Source of the DNA: an uncultured Lachnospiraceae bacterium | GTDB taxonomy: Bacteria > Bacillota > Clostridia > Lachnospirales > Lachnospiraceae | Length of the DNA stretch: 64,000 bases | Reading direction: 5' to 3' | Assembly (NCBI GenBank): GCA_900315735.1 | Contig: ONAD01000018.1 | Coordinates: 52,747-116,746 of the forward strand | Part shown: piece after piece, positions 1 to 8,168 of the stretch | How the letters are laid out: the number at the start of each line of letters is the position of its first letter | Position numbering within the stretch: the first letter of the stretch is position 1 | Translations under genes and position numbers: made by a program | The notes under the pieces: model-generated | The model's input: the letters and a program-made list of their open reading frames with translations, nothing else | Told to the model about the DNA's origin: nothing | Databases searched by the model: none

Positions 1-1178
1 TTAAAGATGCCTCCATCCGTCTTTCCTATACGGGAAATCCTACTGAAATTATTGAAGAACTATCAACTGACATTTCCGGTCAGACTGCAGCAGTTGAACT
101 GCCGGCTCCCCCCTTAGAATATAGTATGGAGCCTTCTGAATTCCAGCCTTACTCGGAATATACCATTCAGGTAAATGCGTCCGGCTACCGTCCCATCAAT
201 ATTTCCGGTATCTCCGTTCTGCCGGATAAAACTTCCATCCAAAATGTCCGGATGGAAACTGCCACCGTGGAAAATCCACTGGAACGAAATATTGTTATAA
301 CCGCCAACACTCTCTATGGGAATTTTCCGCCGAAAATCCCAGAGGATGAAATCAAGCCGATGACTGAAAGCGGCGAGATTGTCTTAAGCCGTGTTGTCAT
401 CCCGGAATATGTCATTGTCCATGACGGACCGCCAAGTGATTCTTCTGCCAACGACTACTATGTCCGTTACCGGGATTACATCAAAAATGTTGCCTCCAGC
501 GAAATCTATGCTACCTGGCCGGATGCAGCTCTCCGTGCAAATATTTTAGCGATTATGTCCTTTACCCTGAACCGGGTGTATACGGAGTGGTACCGGAACA
601 AGGGCTATGATTTTACCATTACTTCTTCCACCGCCTTTGACCATAAATTTGTCTACGGCAGAAATATTTTTTCCAACATTTCCAATATCGTTGATGAGAT
701 GTTTAATAGCTACCTTTCCCGCCCGAACGTCCGCCAGCCGATTCTGACCCAGTACTGTGACGGGCAGCGGGTAAGCTGCCCGAACTGGATGACCCAGTGG
801 GGTTCGAAATACTTAGCCGACCAGGGATATTCCACCATTGAGATTCTGCGCTACTATTACGGCAGCAGCATGTATATCAACACGGCGGATGAAATCAGCG
901 GAATACCTGCCTCCTGGCCGGGCAGCAATCTTGAGGTTGGTTCTACCGGAGATAAGGTACGGATGCTGCAGGAGCAGTTGAACCGGATTGCCCGTAACTA
1001 TCCTGCCCTTCCGACCATTACTGCCGATGGCATTTACGGTTCCGCTACCAGAGCTGCTGTAGAAAAATTCCAGTCCATCTTTGGGCTTCCGGTTACCGGA
1101 ATTGTGGATTTCCGTACCTGGTACCGCATTTCCGAGATTTATGTTGCAGTTTCAAGAATTGCAGAATTGTATCAATAA
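1..1178 (+). CDS. SpoIID-like / peptidoglycan-binding protein, 5' end outside window
   Basis: The reading frame is open from the first base, so this is the C-terminal part of a larger protein. The visible order is a beta-rich segment resembling a carboxypeptidase regulatory domain, then a region resembling the SpoIID domain (a YVRYRDYIKNVASSEI-type start, a YCDGQRV segment, TQWGSKYLADQGYSTIEILR, then YYYG), then a peptidoglycan-binding type 1 domain over the last 75 or so residues (EVGSTGDKVRMLQEQL, DGIYGSATRAAVEKFQ). Such proteins act on or bind the cell wall, often in sporulation or germination. Enzymatic activity is inferred only from resemblance. Neither the true start nor a signal peptide is visible. 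Confidence 0.75.
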   Translation, partial: KDASIRLSYTGNPTEIIEELSTDISGQTAAVELPAPPLEYSMEPSEFQPYSEYTIQVNASGYRPINISGISVLPDKTSIQNVRMETATVENPLERNIVITANTLYGNFPPKIPEDEIKPMTESGEIVLSRVVIPEYVIVHDGPPSDSSANDYYVRYRDYIKNVASSEIYATWPDAALRANILAIMSFTLNRVYTEWYRNKGYDFTITSSTAFDHKFVYGRNIFSNISNIVDEMFNSYLSRPNVRQPILTQYCDGQRVSCPNWMTQWGSKYLADQGYSTIEILRYYYGSSMYINTADEISGIPASWPGSNLEVGSTGDKVRMLQEQLNRIARNYPALPTITADGIYGSATRAAVEKFQSIFGLPVTGIVDFRTWYRISEIYVAVSRIAELYQ

Positions 1179-1289
1179 ATTTCATAACTTAAACCTTTTC
1201 GAAAATTCTTTTTGCCACAAACCCATAGTAATTATGAAAATACAATGCTATACTAAATGCATATTACGAATTTACTGGAGGGAAAAATA

Positions 1290-1796
1290 ATGCATACATT
1301 TCAACCATATCCAATTGACCTTATGGAAATGAATCCGTTTACTAAAATCGGCAAAGAATGGATGTTAATCACAGCAGGTGATGAGAAAAAAGCAAATACA
1401 ATGACTGCAAGCTGGGGCGGTGTTGGTGTCCTCTGGGGCAAAAACGTTGTCTACATCTTTGTAAGAGATACACGTTATACCAAAGAATTTATTGATAATG
1501 GCGAGACATTTTCACTTACCTTTTTAGATTCATCCAATAAAGGAGCTTTAAAATATCTTGGAGCTGTTTCCGGACGTGACGAAAATAAAATCGAGAATGC
1601 AAGAATGCATCTTGACTACTGCAAGGACACACCATATATCGACGAAGGAAATCTGGTCTTCATCTGCCGTAAATTATCTGCCACAAAGATGACTCCGGAC
1701 CAGTTTATCGATCCTTCTATCGAAAGCAGCTGGTATGCAGACGGCAACCTTCACACCATGTATGTGGGTGAAATCTTAGAAGTACTTGCCCGCTAA
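1290..1796 (+). CDS. flavin reductase family protein
   Basis: This 168-residue protein of the flavin reductase-like, FMN-binding split-barrel family opens with a conserved PFTKIGKEWMLITAG segment followed by NTMTASWGG, which in this family lines the flavin site. Members reduce flavin with NAD(P)H or act as small flavoproteins; the partner is unknown. I chose the ATG at 1290 because a GGAGGG ribosome site lies at 1277-1282; the upstream in-frame ATG at 1257 has none. The gene stands alone and shares a terminator hairpin with the convergent regulator downstream. Confidence 0.85.
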   Translation: MHTFQPYPIDLMEMNPFTKIGKEWMLITAGDEKKANTMTASWGGVGVLWGKNVVYIFVRDTRYTKEFIDNGETFSLTFLDSSNKGALKYLGAVSGRDENKIENARMHLDYCKDTPYIDEGNLVFICRKLSATKMTPDQFIDPSIESSWYADGNLHTMYVGEILEVLAR

Positions 1797-1812
1797 GCTA
1801 CTCACATAACTT

Positions 1813-1869
1813 ACCCGGCGGCGGTTCTTTTCAGACTCATTTAAAAAGAACCACTGCCGGGCATTTTTT
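1813..1869. terminator. bidirectional terminator between flavin reductase and GntR genes
   Basis: The CCCGGC at 1813-1818 pairs with GCCGGG at 1856-1861, and the inner GGTTCTTTT pairs with AAAAGAACC. A T-run follows at 1864-1869 in the plus direction. It sits between two convergent genes and can serve both. Confidence 0.8.
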
Positions 1870-1878
1870 ACCATCATT

Positions 1879-2535
1879 TTACTTATGAATAATATCATAA
1901 TGTGCCTGTACGGCAGCATCAATTTTTCTCTGGTCTCCTGTTTCGATTGCTTCTGCAATTTCTACATGAAGCTTCCACATTTTTTCAAATTTCTCAGCAT
2001 CTGCATTTTCCCAGCCTTTTCTGATATTCTCGCTGTATATATCTGAAAATACCTGCATAACTGTAATCATAAAACGGTTACCGGAGCCAAGAATCAGCTT
2101 CTGGTGAAACTGCTTATCTATCTCATAGCTCTTTTCCTTGTCCGCATTCTGCATAGATTCCGCCAGTGTTTTTAACTCTGCAATAGCCTGTTTGCTCATG
2201 TTTTTAGCTGCCAGATAGCCTATTGCAAGTTCTAAAAGGCAACGTGTCTCAGAGAGCTCGTCCTTATCTATCTGCTGCAACAGCAGCATCATATCGATTA
2301 CTTTTGAAAGGCTTTTCTCCATATTACAGCAGATATAATTTCCGGAACCCTGCTGGCTTTCAATTAATCCGATATTTTCCATACTCTTTAAAGCCTCCCG
2401 GATGGACGGACGTGACATACCAAGTGTCTCTGCCATTTCACGTTCTGTTGGCAATTTACTGCCAATCTGGAATTCTTCATTTCGTATTCCATCCTTTACA
2501 AATTCCATTACTCTCTTATACTCTCTATCCTTCAT
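1879..2535 (-). CDS. GntR/FadR-family transcriptional regulator
   Basis: This 218-residue regulator has an N-terminal winged helix (GSKLPTEREMAETLGMSRPS, then IREALKSMENIGLIE) and a C-terminal all-helical FCD ligand domain that usually binds a small organic acid through metal-coordinating histidines. A good AGGAG site precedes the ATG. It is the last gene of an apparent lrgA-lrgB-regulator operon. The operon promoter carries a TGGTNNNACCA palindrome of the type bound by FadR-group proteins, so autoregulation and control of lrgAB are likely (inference). Confidence 0.88.
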   Translation of the reverse strand: MKDREYKRVMEFVKDGIRNEEFQIGSKLPTEREMAETLGMSRPSIREALKSMENIGLIESQQGSGNYICCNMEKSLSKVIDMMLLLQQIDKDELSETRCLLELAIGYLAAKNMSKQAIAELKTLAESMQNADKEKSYEIDKQFHQKLILGSGNRFMITVMQVFSDIYSENIRKGWENADAEKFEKMWKLHVEIAEAIETGDQRKIDAAVQAHYDIIHK

Positions 2536-2581
2536 ATGAATCTCCTTTCATCTTTTGCAAGGTTATTGCATAATAGATACA

Positions 2582-3274
2582 TCAATAAAAATTAGCAAAT
2601 ACAGTTGCTGCTGCTACCGTCAGAAGTCCTGCTACTGCAATGGCAAGACTGCTCATTGCTCCTTCTACTTCTCCCATTTCCATGGCACGGGCTGTTCCGA
2701 TTGCATGGGCTGAAGTACCAAGTGCCAGTCCCTTTGCCACCGGCTCTTCTATATGAAATACACGACATACTACTTCTGCAATCATATTTCCTAAAACTCC
2801 GGTAATGATAATTACTGCCACCGTAATCGTTACAATTCCGCCAAGTTCTTCAGATACACCCATTCCGATTGCTGTGGTAATGGATTTTGGCAGAAGGGTT
2901 ACATATTCCTCATGATTCAAATGGAATATCACTGCAAATAAAAGCACGCTTCCCATACTTGCAATGACACCGGATATAATTCCTGTTGCAATGGCACTTT
3001 TATGTTTCTTTAACAATTCCAGCTGCTCATACAACGGAACAGCAAGACATACCGTTGCCGGGGTTAAAAGGTAGCTTAAATACTTTGCTCCTTCATAATA
3101 ACTGTCATAATCAATCTTACAAACACTTAATACAACAATGACAAAAATAATAGAAATCAAAAGCGGGTTAAACAGTGCCAGTTTTAATTTGCGCTTTAGC
3201 AGTGCTCCGATTTCATATCCAATGAGGCTGATAACTACGCCAAAGAAAAGGGTATTTCCTGCAAAATTATTCAT
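2582..3274 (-). CDS. lrgB: LrgB-family membrane protein
   Basis: This is a 230-residue polytopic membrane protein of the LrgB/CidB/YohK family. The family signature appears as [19 protein letters not shown], and a late [20 protein letters not shown] segment is also typical. Family members work with LrgA-type proteins and are linked to murein hydrolase control and, in Bacillus (PftAB) and Streptococcus, to pyruvate uptake. The start overlaps the end of lrgA by 8 bp, which indicates translational coupling. The adjacent FCD-type regulator fits a role in organic acid transport rather than lysis (inference). Confidence 0.9.
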   Translation of the reverse strand: MNNFAGNTLFFGVVISLIGYEIGALLKRKLKLALFNPLLISIIFVIVVLSVCKIDYDSYYEGAKYLSYLLTPATVCLAVPLYEQLELLKKHKSAIATGIISGVIASMGSVLLFAVIFHLNHEEYVTLLPKSITTAIGMGVSEELGGIVTITVAVIIITGVLGNMIAEVVCRVFHIEEPVAKGLALGTSAHAIGTARAMEMGEVEGAMSSLAIAVAGLLTVAAATVFANFY

Positions 3275-3632
3275 TTTCTTCTTTCTCCCTTCCCTTTCGT
3301 ATCACATGCTGTGTCACTCTTCCTGTTACAGCCATCACAATAATCGTTGTAAGCACCGTAATGACAAGCACCGGCACAATAGTCGGGCGCAGTACGCTCC
3401 AGGAATCCAGAAGTCCTACTGCTGCCGGAATAAACATCACCGGCATAATTTCAATTAAGAATACCGCAGTGTCTTTCACCTGTTCTATCTTAATGATGCC
3501 TGTTACCAACGCAAGCAGCATTAACACCAGTCCGTAAATGCTTGCAGGCACCGGCAATGGCAGCACCATATGCAAAATTTCTCCGACAAAAGAAATTGCC
3601 AGAATAATAAAAAACTGTCTAAAATACTTCAT
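3267..3632 (-). CDS. lrgA: LrgA/CidA-family holin-like protein
   Basis: This is a 121-residue protein with four predicted membrane helices and the LrgA/CidA family pattern (GEILHMVLPLPVPASIYGLV early, FIPAAVGLLDSW in the middle). It is the first gene of the operon. A GGAGG site sits immediately upstream at 3641-3645, next to the palindromic operator. It probably forms a membrane complex with the overlapping LrgB. Confidence 0.9.
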   Translation of the reverse strand: MKYFRQFFIILAISFVGEILHMVLPLPVPASIYGLVLMLLALVTGIIKIEQVKDTAVFLIEIMPVMFIPAAVGLLDSWSVLRPTIVPVLVITVLTTIIVMAVTGRVTQHVIRKGREKEENE

Positions 3633-3645
3633 TTCTAAATCCTCC

Positions 3646-3695
3646 GATTGGTATTACCAATCACAGAGTATAATACAAAAGAAGTAAAAAGACAA
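3646..3695 (-). promoter_or_regulatory. lrgAB promoter with FadR-type palindromic operator
   Basis: On the minus strand, TTGTCT (3690-3695) and TATACT (3667-3672) are separated by 17 bp. The predicted transcription start falls at about 3660, inside a perfect 17-bp palindrome GATTGGTATTACCAATC (3646-3662). Its TGGTNNNACCA core matches the general FadR-subfamily operator form. A bound repressor here would block initiation, and the operon encodes such a repressor. Confidence 0.75.
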
Positions 3696-3715
3696 GTTTT
3701 ATTTTTAGAAATCTA

Positions 3716-3744
3716 TTGACTTTCTGTGAAAATGCGTGTATTCT
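3716..3744 (+). promoter_or_regulatory. promoter of the MalY-type gene
   Basis: TTGACT (3716-3721) and TATTCT (3739-3744) are separated by 17 bp, 45 bp ahead of the start codon of the plus-strand aminotransferase-fold gene. Confidence 0.65.
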
Positions 3745-3788
3745 TTTCCTAGTGTTTTGATATGTTTTGTAGGAAAGGAGTGTATCTC

Positions 3789-4958
3789 ATGGATAGAGAT
3801 TTTAATCAAATTATAGACCGACACAATACGAATTCTTTAAAATATGATTTTGCCCTGCAGCGTGGAAAGTCCGCTGATATACTGCCAATGTGGGTAGCTG
3901 ACATGGATTTTCAGGCACCGACTGCTGTCTGCTCCCGCTTAGAAGAATTGAGCCGTTTCGGTATCTTCGGATACAGCGATAACCAGACTTCCTACTTTGA
4001 TGCTGTTTTAAACTGGTATCAGAAACATTTTAACTGGACCGCTAAAAAAGAATGGATTCTTCGTACTCCGGGCGTTGTATTTGCAATTGCAGCTGCGATT
4101 CGTGGACTGACAGAAGAAGGAGATGCTGTTCTTATCCAGGAACCGGTATATTATCCATTCTCTTCTATTATAACCCAGAATAAACGGAAAAAAATCATTA
4201 ATCCACTGGTAAATAAAAATGGACATTACGAAATGGATCTTGATGATATGGAACAGAAAATCATCGACAACCATGTAAAACTCTTCCTTTTGTGCAGTCC
4301 CCACAATCCGGTTGGACGTGTCTGGACTTTAGATGAATTAGAAGCTGTTGGAAACCTTTGCCAGAAACACGGTGTCATCATTGTCAGTGATGAAATTCAC
4401 AGTGATTTTACCTTTGAAGGACATACTCACTATGTATTTGCCTCTGTTTCCGATGCCTTTGCCCAGAACAGTGTTATCTGTACTTCACCGAGCAAAACTT
4501 TTAACGTTGCAGGGCTTCAGATTTCCAACATATTTGTACCAAATCCTAACCTTCGGAAGAAAGTAAAAGATGCTATTGCAGCCACCGGTTACTGCGAAGT
4601 CAATTATTTTGCCCTGGCTGCCTGCGAGACTGCTTACCGGGAAGGTGAAACATGGCTGAATGAGCTTCGCAAATATCTCACCGACAACCTGCATTACGTC
4701 TATGCTTATCTTATGAAATATCTTCCGGAGATAAGACTTGTAGAACCGGAAGGCACCTACCTTCTCTGGCTTGACTGCCGTAACCTAAAAATGACGGAGA
4801 AGGAACGGATTGATGCCATTGAAAACAAAGGAAAATTATGGCTTGATACCGGCTCCATGTTTGGAGAAGCCGGCACCGGTTATGAACGAATTAATATTGC
4901 CTGCCCTCGTGCAACTTTAGAAGAATGCTTAAACCGTCTGCGGAAAGCATTTTCCTAA
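3789..4958 (+). CDS. MalY/PatB-family PLP enzyme, cystathionine beta-lyase or aminotransferase
   Basis: This 389-residue protein is a fold-type I PLP enzyme of the MalY/PatB group, which cleaves the C-S bond of cystathionine or cysteine, releasing pyruvate, ammonia and a thiol. Visible features are DILPMWVADMDFQAP at the N-terminus, LCSPHNPVGRVW, SDEIHSDF and the PLP lysine in SPSKTFNVAGL. I chose the ATG at 3789 because AGGAAAGGAG lies at 3771-3780; the ATG at 3762 is upstream of that site. Its neighbourhood includes sulfur amino acid genes, which favours C-S lyase activity. Its stop codon overlaps that of the convergent deacetylase. Confidence 0.88.
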   Translation: MDRDFNQIIDRHNTNSLKYDFALQRGKSADILPMWVADMDFQAPTAVCSRLEELSRFGIFGYSDNQTSYFDAVLNWYQKHFNWTAKKEWILRTPGVVFAIAAAIRGLTEEGDAVLIQEPVYYPFSSIITQNKRKKIINPLVNKNGHYEMDLDDMEQKIIDNHVKLFLLCSPHNPVGRVWTLDELEAVGNLCQKHGVIIVSDEIHSDFTFEGHTHYVFASVSDAFAQNSVICTSPSKTFNVAGLQISNIFVPNPNLRKKVKDAIAATGYCEVNYFALAACETAYREGETWLNELRKYLTDNLHYVYAYLMKYLPEIRLVEPEGTYLLWLDCRNLKMTEKERIDAIENKGKLWLDTGSMFGEAGTGYERINIACPRATLEECLNRLRKAFS

Positions 4959-5785
4959 GAATTCGAGCCGGCAATCAACTCATCCAAAGTGCCAAAATGG
5001 TATCCCATTTCTTCCCACTTTGTCAGGAGTTCATCTAAAATTTCACCATTGGTCTTTGAAGTATTGTGCAGCAGCACAATAGCTCCCGGATGAATACGTC
5101 CAGTGAGTTTTTCAAAGGCCTCTTCTTTTGTCGGCTGATTATCCGGGTCCCAGTCCACATAGGCAAGACTCCAGAAAAAAGTATAATAGCCTAATTCTTT
5201 TGCCATTTTCAAATTTGACTCACTGTATTTTCCCTGAGGCGGCCGGTAAAATTTTACCATCTCCTTGTCTGTAATCTCTTCATAAAGTGACTTAACATCC
5301 TCAACTTCCTTTTGAAATGCCGATACATCTGCAATTTCTGACATATCCGGATGATGATAGGTATGGTTTCCTACCGTATGACCTTCTTCCACCATTTTCT
5401 TTACCAGATCCGGGCTGGTCTCTAAGAAATGCCCTACCACAAAGAAGGTTGCCTTTACATCATGCTTTTTCAACGCTTCCAATATTTTTTCCGTATTTCC
5501 ATTCTCATAGCCACAGTCAAAAGTCAGGTAAATCACCTTATCCTCGTCATCACCAATAAAATATGTATTATATTTCCGTAATTCTTCCGGTGTCGCATTA
5601 CCGGTTGGCTGTGTCCCCGGTTCACCGAATCCAAGTCCCCAGTTCTCTGTTGTAGATGCCACTGCATTTACTCCCAGTAAGCCACCATTCTGCCAGCTGT
5701 TTACCAGCACTGCACTCCCACGGCCGGCACAGAATACCAATGCCAGCATTACTGCTGCTGCCAGTATCTTTTTCCATTTTTTCAT
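4955..5785 (-). CDS. polysaccharide deacetylase, PdaA-like
   Basis: This 276-residue secreted enzyme begins with a lysine-rich signal sequence or membrane anchor (MKKWKKILAAAVMLALVF). The NodB homology domain follows: TFDCGYENGNT supplies the catalytic aspartate, HTYHHPDMS the metal-binding histidines and RPPQGKYSESNL motif 3. The C-terminal HPGAIVLLHNTSKTN segment is typical of PdaA-type enzymes that remove acetyl from N-acetylmuramic acid. I chose the ATG at 5785 because it starts the signal peptide and has GAGG 8 nt upstream; a TTG at 5860 is in frame but unlikely. The ribosome site lies in a hairpin described separately. Confidence 0.88.
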   Translation of the reverse strand: MKKWKKILAAAVMLALVFCAGRGSAVLVNSWQNGGLLGVNAVASTTENWGLGFGEPGTQPTGNATPEELRKYNTYFIGDDEDKVIYLTFDCGYENGNTEKILEALKKHDVKATFFVVGHFLETSPDLVKKMVEEGHTVGNHTYHHPDMSEIADVSAFQKEVEDVKSLYEEITDKEMVKFYRPPQGKYSESNLKMAKELGYYTFFWSLAYVDWDPDNQPTKEEAFEKLTGRIHPGAIVLLHNTSKTNGEILDELLTKWEEMGYHFGTLDELIAGSNS

Positions 5786-5822
5786 AAAAAAAGCCTCATA
5801 TACTCTTTCTAAAGTATATGAG
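5786..5822 (-). promoter_or_regulatory. hairpin with T-run abutting the deacetylase start
   Basis: A perfect 10-bp inverted repeat (5795-5804 with 5813-5822, CTCATATACT/AGTATATGAG) is followed on the minus strand by GC and seven Ts (5786-5792), then the ATG of the deacetylase. It has the form of an intrinsic terminator for the ABC transporter operon, but its 3' arm also contains most of the GAGG ribosome site of the next gene. Confidence 0.6.
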
Positions 5823-5852
5823 ACTCTGCGCAACTCATGCTTTTCTTTTATC

Positions 5853-6599
5853 CTACGCAAGCATATTTAAGAACTGGGAAATTCTTTCATTTCCACTTCC
5901 TGCTACCTCGTCATAGGTTCCTGCCTTCACAATATTTCCACCATCAAAGAAAACAATACGGTCTGCGACCTCTCTTGCAAAAGACATCTTATGAGTCACA
6001 ATTACAATCGTGCGGTCTTCCTCTACCAGTTTACGAATCAGATTTAATACCTCTACTTCAAGCTCAGGATCCAATGCACTGGTTGGTTCATCAAACAAAA
6101 GTAATTCCGGTTTCATTGCAAGTGCTCTTGCGATGGCAATTCTCTGCTGCTGTCCACCGGACAATTCATGAGGATATGCATCCTTCTTATCCGACAAACC
6201 GACTTTACTTAAAAGTTCCGATGCTTCCTGCTGGCATTTTTCCTTTGGCTCTCCTAATACCACCAACGGACCTTCCATGATATTTTCAAGAACCGTCTTA
6301 TGTGGAAACAACTGGAAATTCTGAAATACCATTCCTGTCTTTTTACGGATTTCCCGCAATGGTTTTGCATCCAGCTTCGGTTTTTTCTTTCCCTCTTCAA
6401 ACTGATAAGATGCTCCGTTTAAATCCACGGTTCCGGAATCCGGTATTTCCAGCAGGTTAATGCAACGAAGCAATGTCGTCTTTCCTGAACCGGACGGTCC
6501 AATCAGTACTGTTGTCTTATTTGCAGGGATTTCCAATGTAACGCCTTTCAGCACTTCGTTATCCCCAAATGTTTTTCTGATATTTGAAACACAATACAT
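5853..6599 (-). CDS. polar amino acid ABC transporter ATP-binding protein
   Basis: This 248-residue ATPase of the GlnQ/TcyC type powers uptake of polar amino acids. Walker A is GPSGSGKTTLLR, the signature is LSGGQQQRIAIARAL and Walker B is LLLFDEPTSALDPE. It is the last gene of a binding protein-permease-ATPase set. The location directly downstream of cysK and the sulfhydrylase gene makes cystine or methionine the best substrate guess (inference from context; glutamine or another polar amino acid is possible). Confidence 0.92.
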   Translation of the reverse strand: MYCVSNIRKTFGDNEVLKGVTLEIPANKTTVLIGPSGSGKTTLLRCINLLEIPDSGTVDLNGASYQFEEGKKKPKLDAKPLREIRKKTGMVFQNFQLFPHKTVLENIMEGPLVVLGEPKEKCQQEASELLSKVGLSDKKDAYPHELSGGQQQRIAIARALAMKPELLLFDEPTSALDPELEVEVLNLIRKLVEEDRTIVIVTHKMSFAREVADRIVFFDGGNIVKAGTYDEVAGSGNERISQFLNMLA

Positions 6600-6609
6600 A
6601 AATGACCTC

Positions 6610-7293
6610 CTAGTTCTTGCCTACTCTGAGTTTTTTCTCCAACAGTTTCTGCACTCCGTTTAATAAAGTGCAGAAAATCAGATAAATAAATGCTACTTCA
6701 AGATATATAATCAGATATTCAAATGTTCCACTGGCAAATTCCTGTGCTTTACGAAACATCTCTGTAATCATAATCGTAGATGCCAGGGAAGTATCCTTCA
6801 CCAGACTGATAAATGAGTTAAACAGTGGCGGAACAGATACCTTTGCTGCCTGTGGAATAATGATTCTGGTAAATATCTGATGATAGCTCATACCAATCGA
6901 ATATCCGGCTTCCCACTGCCCCTTTGGAATGGAAAGAATTGCAGCCCTTATAGTTTCTGCTGAATATGCTCCTACATTTAGTGAAAATGCAACAACACTG
7001 GCAATCCACTTGTCGATTCCCAGTGGATTACAAATTCCCCAGTAAACAATGAATAACTGTACCAGAAGCGGTGTTCCCCTGAATATCCAAATATAAATAC
7101 CGGCAATCTGTCTGATTACCGGTACTTTATTAATTACAACCAGGGCAACGAGCACCGCAATAATGATTCCTATTGCAAATGAAATAAGTGTCAATGGAAT
7201 GGAATATGTAATTCCTTTTTCCAACATCGGCCAGAAAGCACGTTTCATAAGGTCAATCTGACTTTCCTTTAATCCAAATATACCTGTTGCCAT
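6610..7293 (-). CDS. polar amino acid ABC transporter permease
   Basis: This is a 227-residue inner-membrane permease of the HisM/TcyB family. It carries an N-terminal GITYSIPLTLISFAIG segment, the RGTPLLVQLFIVYWG motif and, in the cytoplasmic coupling loop, EAGYSIGMSYHQIFTRIIIP. The SLVKDTSLAS segment is also usual for this family. It sits 10 bp before the ATPase gene and 45 bp after the binding-protein gene, so the three form one unit. Confidence 0.92.
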   Translation of the reverse strand: MATGIFGLKESQIDLMKRAFWPMLEKGITYSIPLTLISFAIGIIIAVLVALVVINKVPVIRQIAGIYIWIFRGTPLLVQLFIVYWGICNPLGIDKWIASVVAFSLNVGAYSAETIRAAILSIPKGQWEAGYSIGMSYHQIFTRIIIPQAAKVSVPPLFNSFISLVKDTSLASTIMITEMFRKAQEFASGTFEYLIIYLEVAFIYLIFCTLLNGVQKLLEKKLRVGKN

Positions 7294-7338
7294 CTTTTTC
7301 TCCTGTTTCTGCTTCTTCTTGTTCTAATCGCACGCAGA

Positions 7339-8142
7339 TTATTTTGTTGAAATATCTGTTGAGAAATATTTCTCTGAAATTTTTGCAATCGTACCATCCG
7401 CTAAAAGTGCATCAATTGCTTTATCAAGGTCATTCTTTAATTCTGTATTACCTTTCTTCATTACAATTGCACTGGATGTTACATCGTCTGACTCTGCCAT
7501 AACCTTGGTAGACTCTGTGTCACCTTTTACTGTCTGCCAGTATGCATAGGTCAGCTCATCATTAATTGCACAATCTGCTTCTCCGCTGATTACACATTCC
7601 ATAGCAAGAGAGAATTCATCCTGTCCTACAATCTCTGCGCCATAATCTTTTGCAATCTGGTTAAAGTTAGAAGTAAGTCCTTCTGCTGCTTTCTTTCCTG
7701 CAATATCCTCGAAGCTCTTAATGTCTTCGTTATCTGATTTTACAATCAGAACCGGTTTGGAATAGATGTATGGAGTAGAGAAATCATAATTCTCCTGTCT
7801 CTCGTCTGTCATGGTAACCTGGTTCATTATAACATCAAAGTTTCCTGCATTCAATGCCTCAAACATAGAATCCCACTCTGTTTCTACGAATTCTACATCC
7901 CATCCGAGATAATCTCCAATGGCATTGGCAACATCTACTTCGTAACCAACCAGATTTCCATCTGTATCATGGTAAGTATAAGGTGCATATGTTCCTTCCA
8001 TTCCGACTTTCAGTACCTTTTTACCGCTTTCTGTAGCAGCCGCATCTGCTTTATCTGTATCAGAATTTGTCTTTCCGCATCCTGCTGCAGCAAATGCTGT
8101 AACAGCTGCCAATAAAATTGCAATCAGTTTTCTGCTCTTCAT
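7339..8142 (-). CDS. amino acid ABC transporter substrate-binding lipoprotein
   Basis: This is a 267-residue extracellular solute-binding protein family 3 member. The signal peptide ends in a lipobox (AFAAAGC, Cys22), so the mature protein is probably lipid-anchored. The core pattern KVGMEGTYAPYTYHDTDGNL, GYEVDVANAIGDYLG, FDVIMNQVTMTDERQENYDF is typical of cystine and glutamine binding proteins. The gene lies 26 bp downstream of the sulfhydrylase gene, which supports a sulfur amino acid ligand by context only. Confidence 0.92.
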   Translation of the reverse strand: MKSRKLIAILLAAVTAFAAAGCGKTNSDTDKADAAATESGKKVLKVGMEGTYAPYTYHDTDGNLVGYEVDVANAIGDYLGWDVEFVETEWDSMFEALNAGNFDVIMNQVTMTDERQENYDFSTPYIYSKPVLIVKSDNEDIKSFEDIAGKKAAEGLTSNFNQIAKDYGAEIVGQDEFSLAMECVISGEADCAINDELTYAYWQTVKGDTESTKVMAESDDVTSSAIVMKKGNTELKNDLDKAIDALLADGTIAKISEKYFSTDISTK

Positions 8143-8168
8143 AATAATCTCCTCTTTCTTTCTGTCTC

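Noticed and set aside
1081..1290. 69-codon plus-strand frame after the SpoIID-like gene
   Set aside because: It lies largely out of frame inside the upstream gene and the intergenic region, without a family match.
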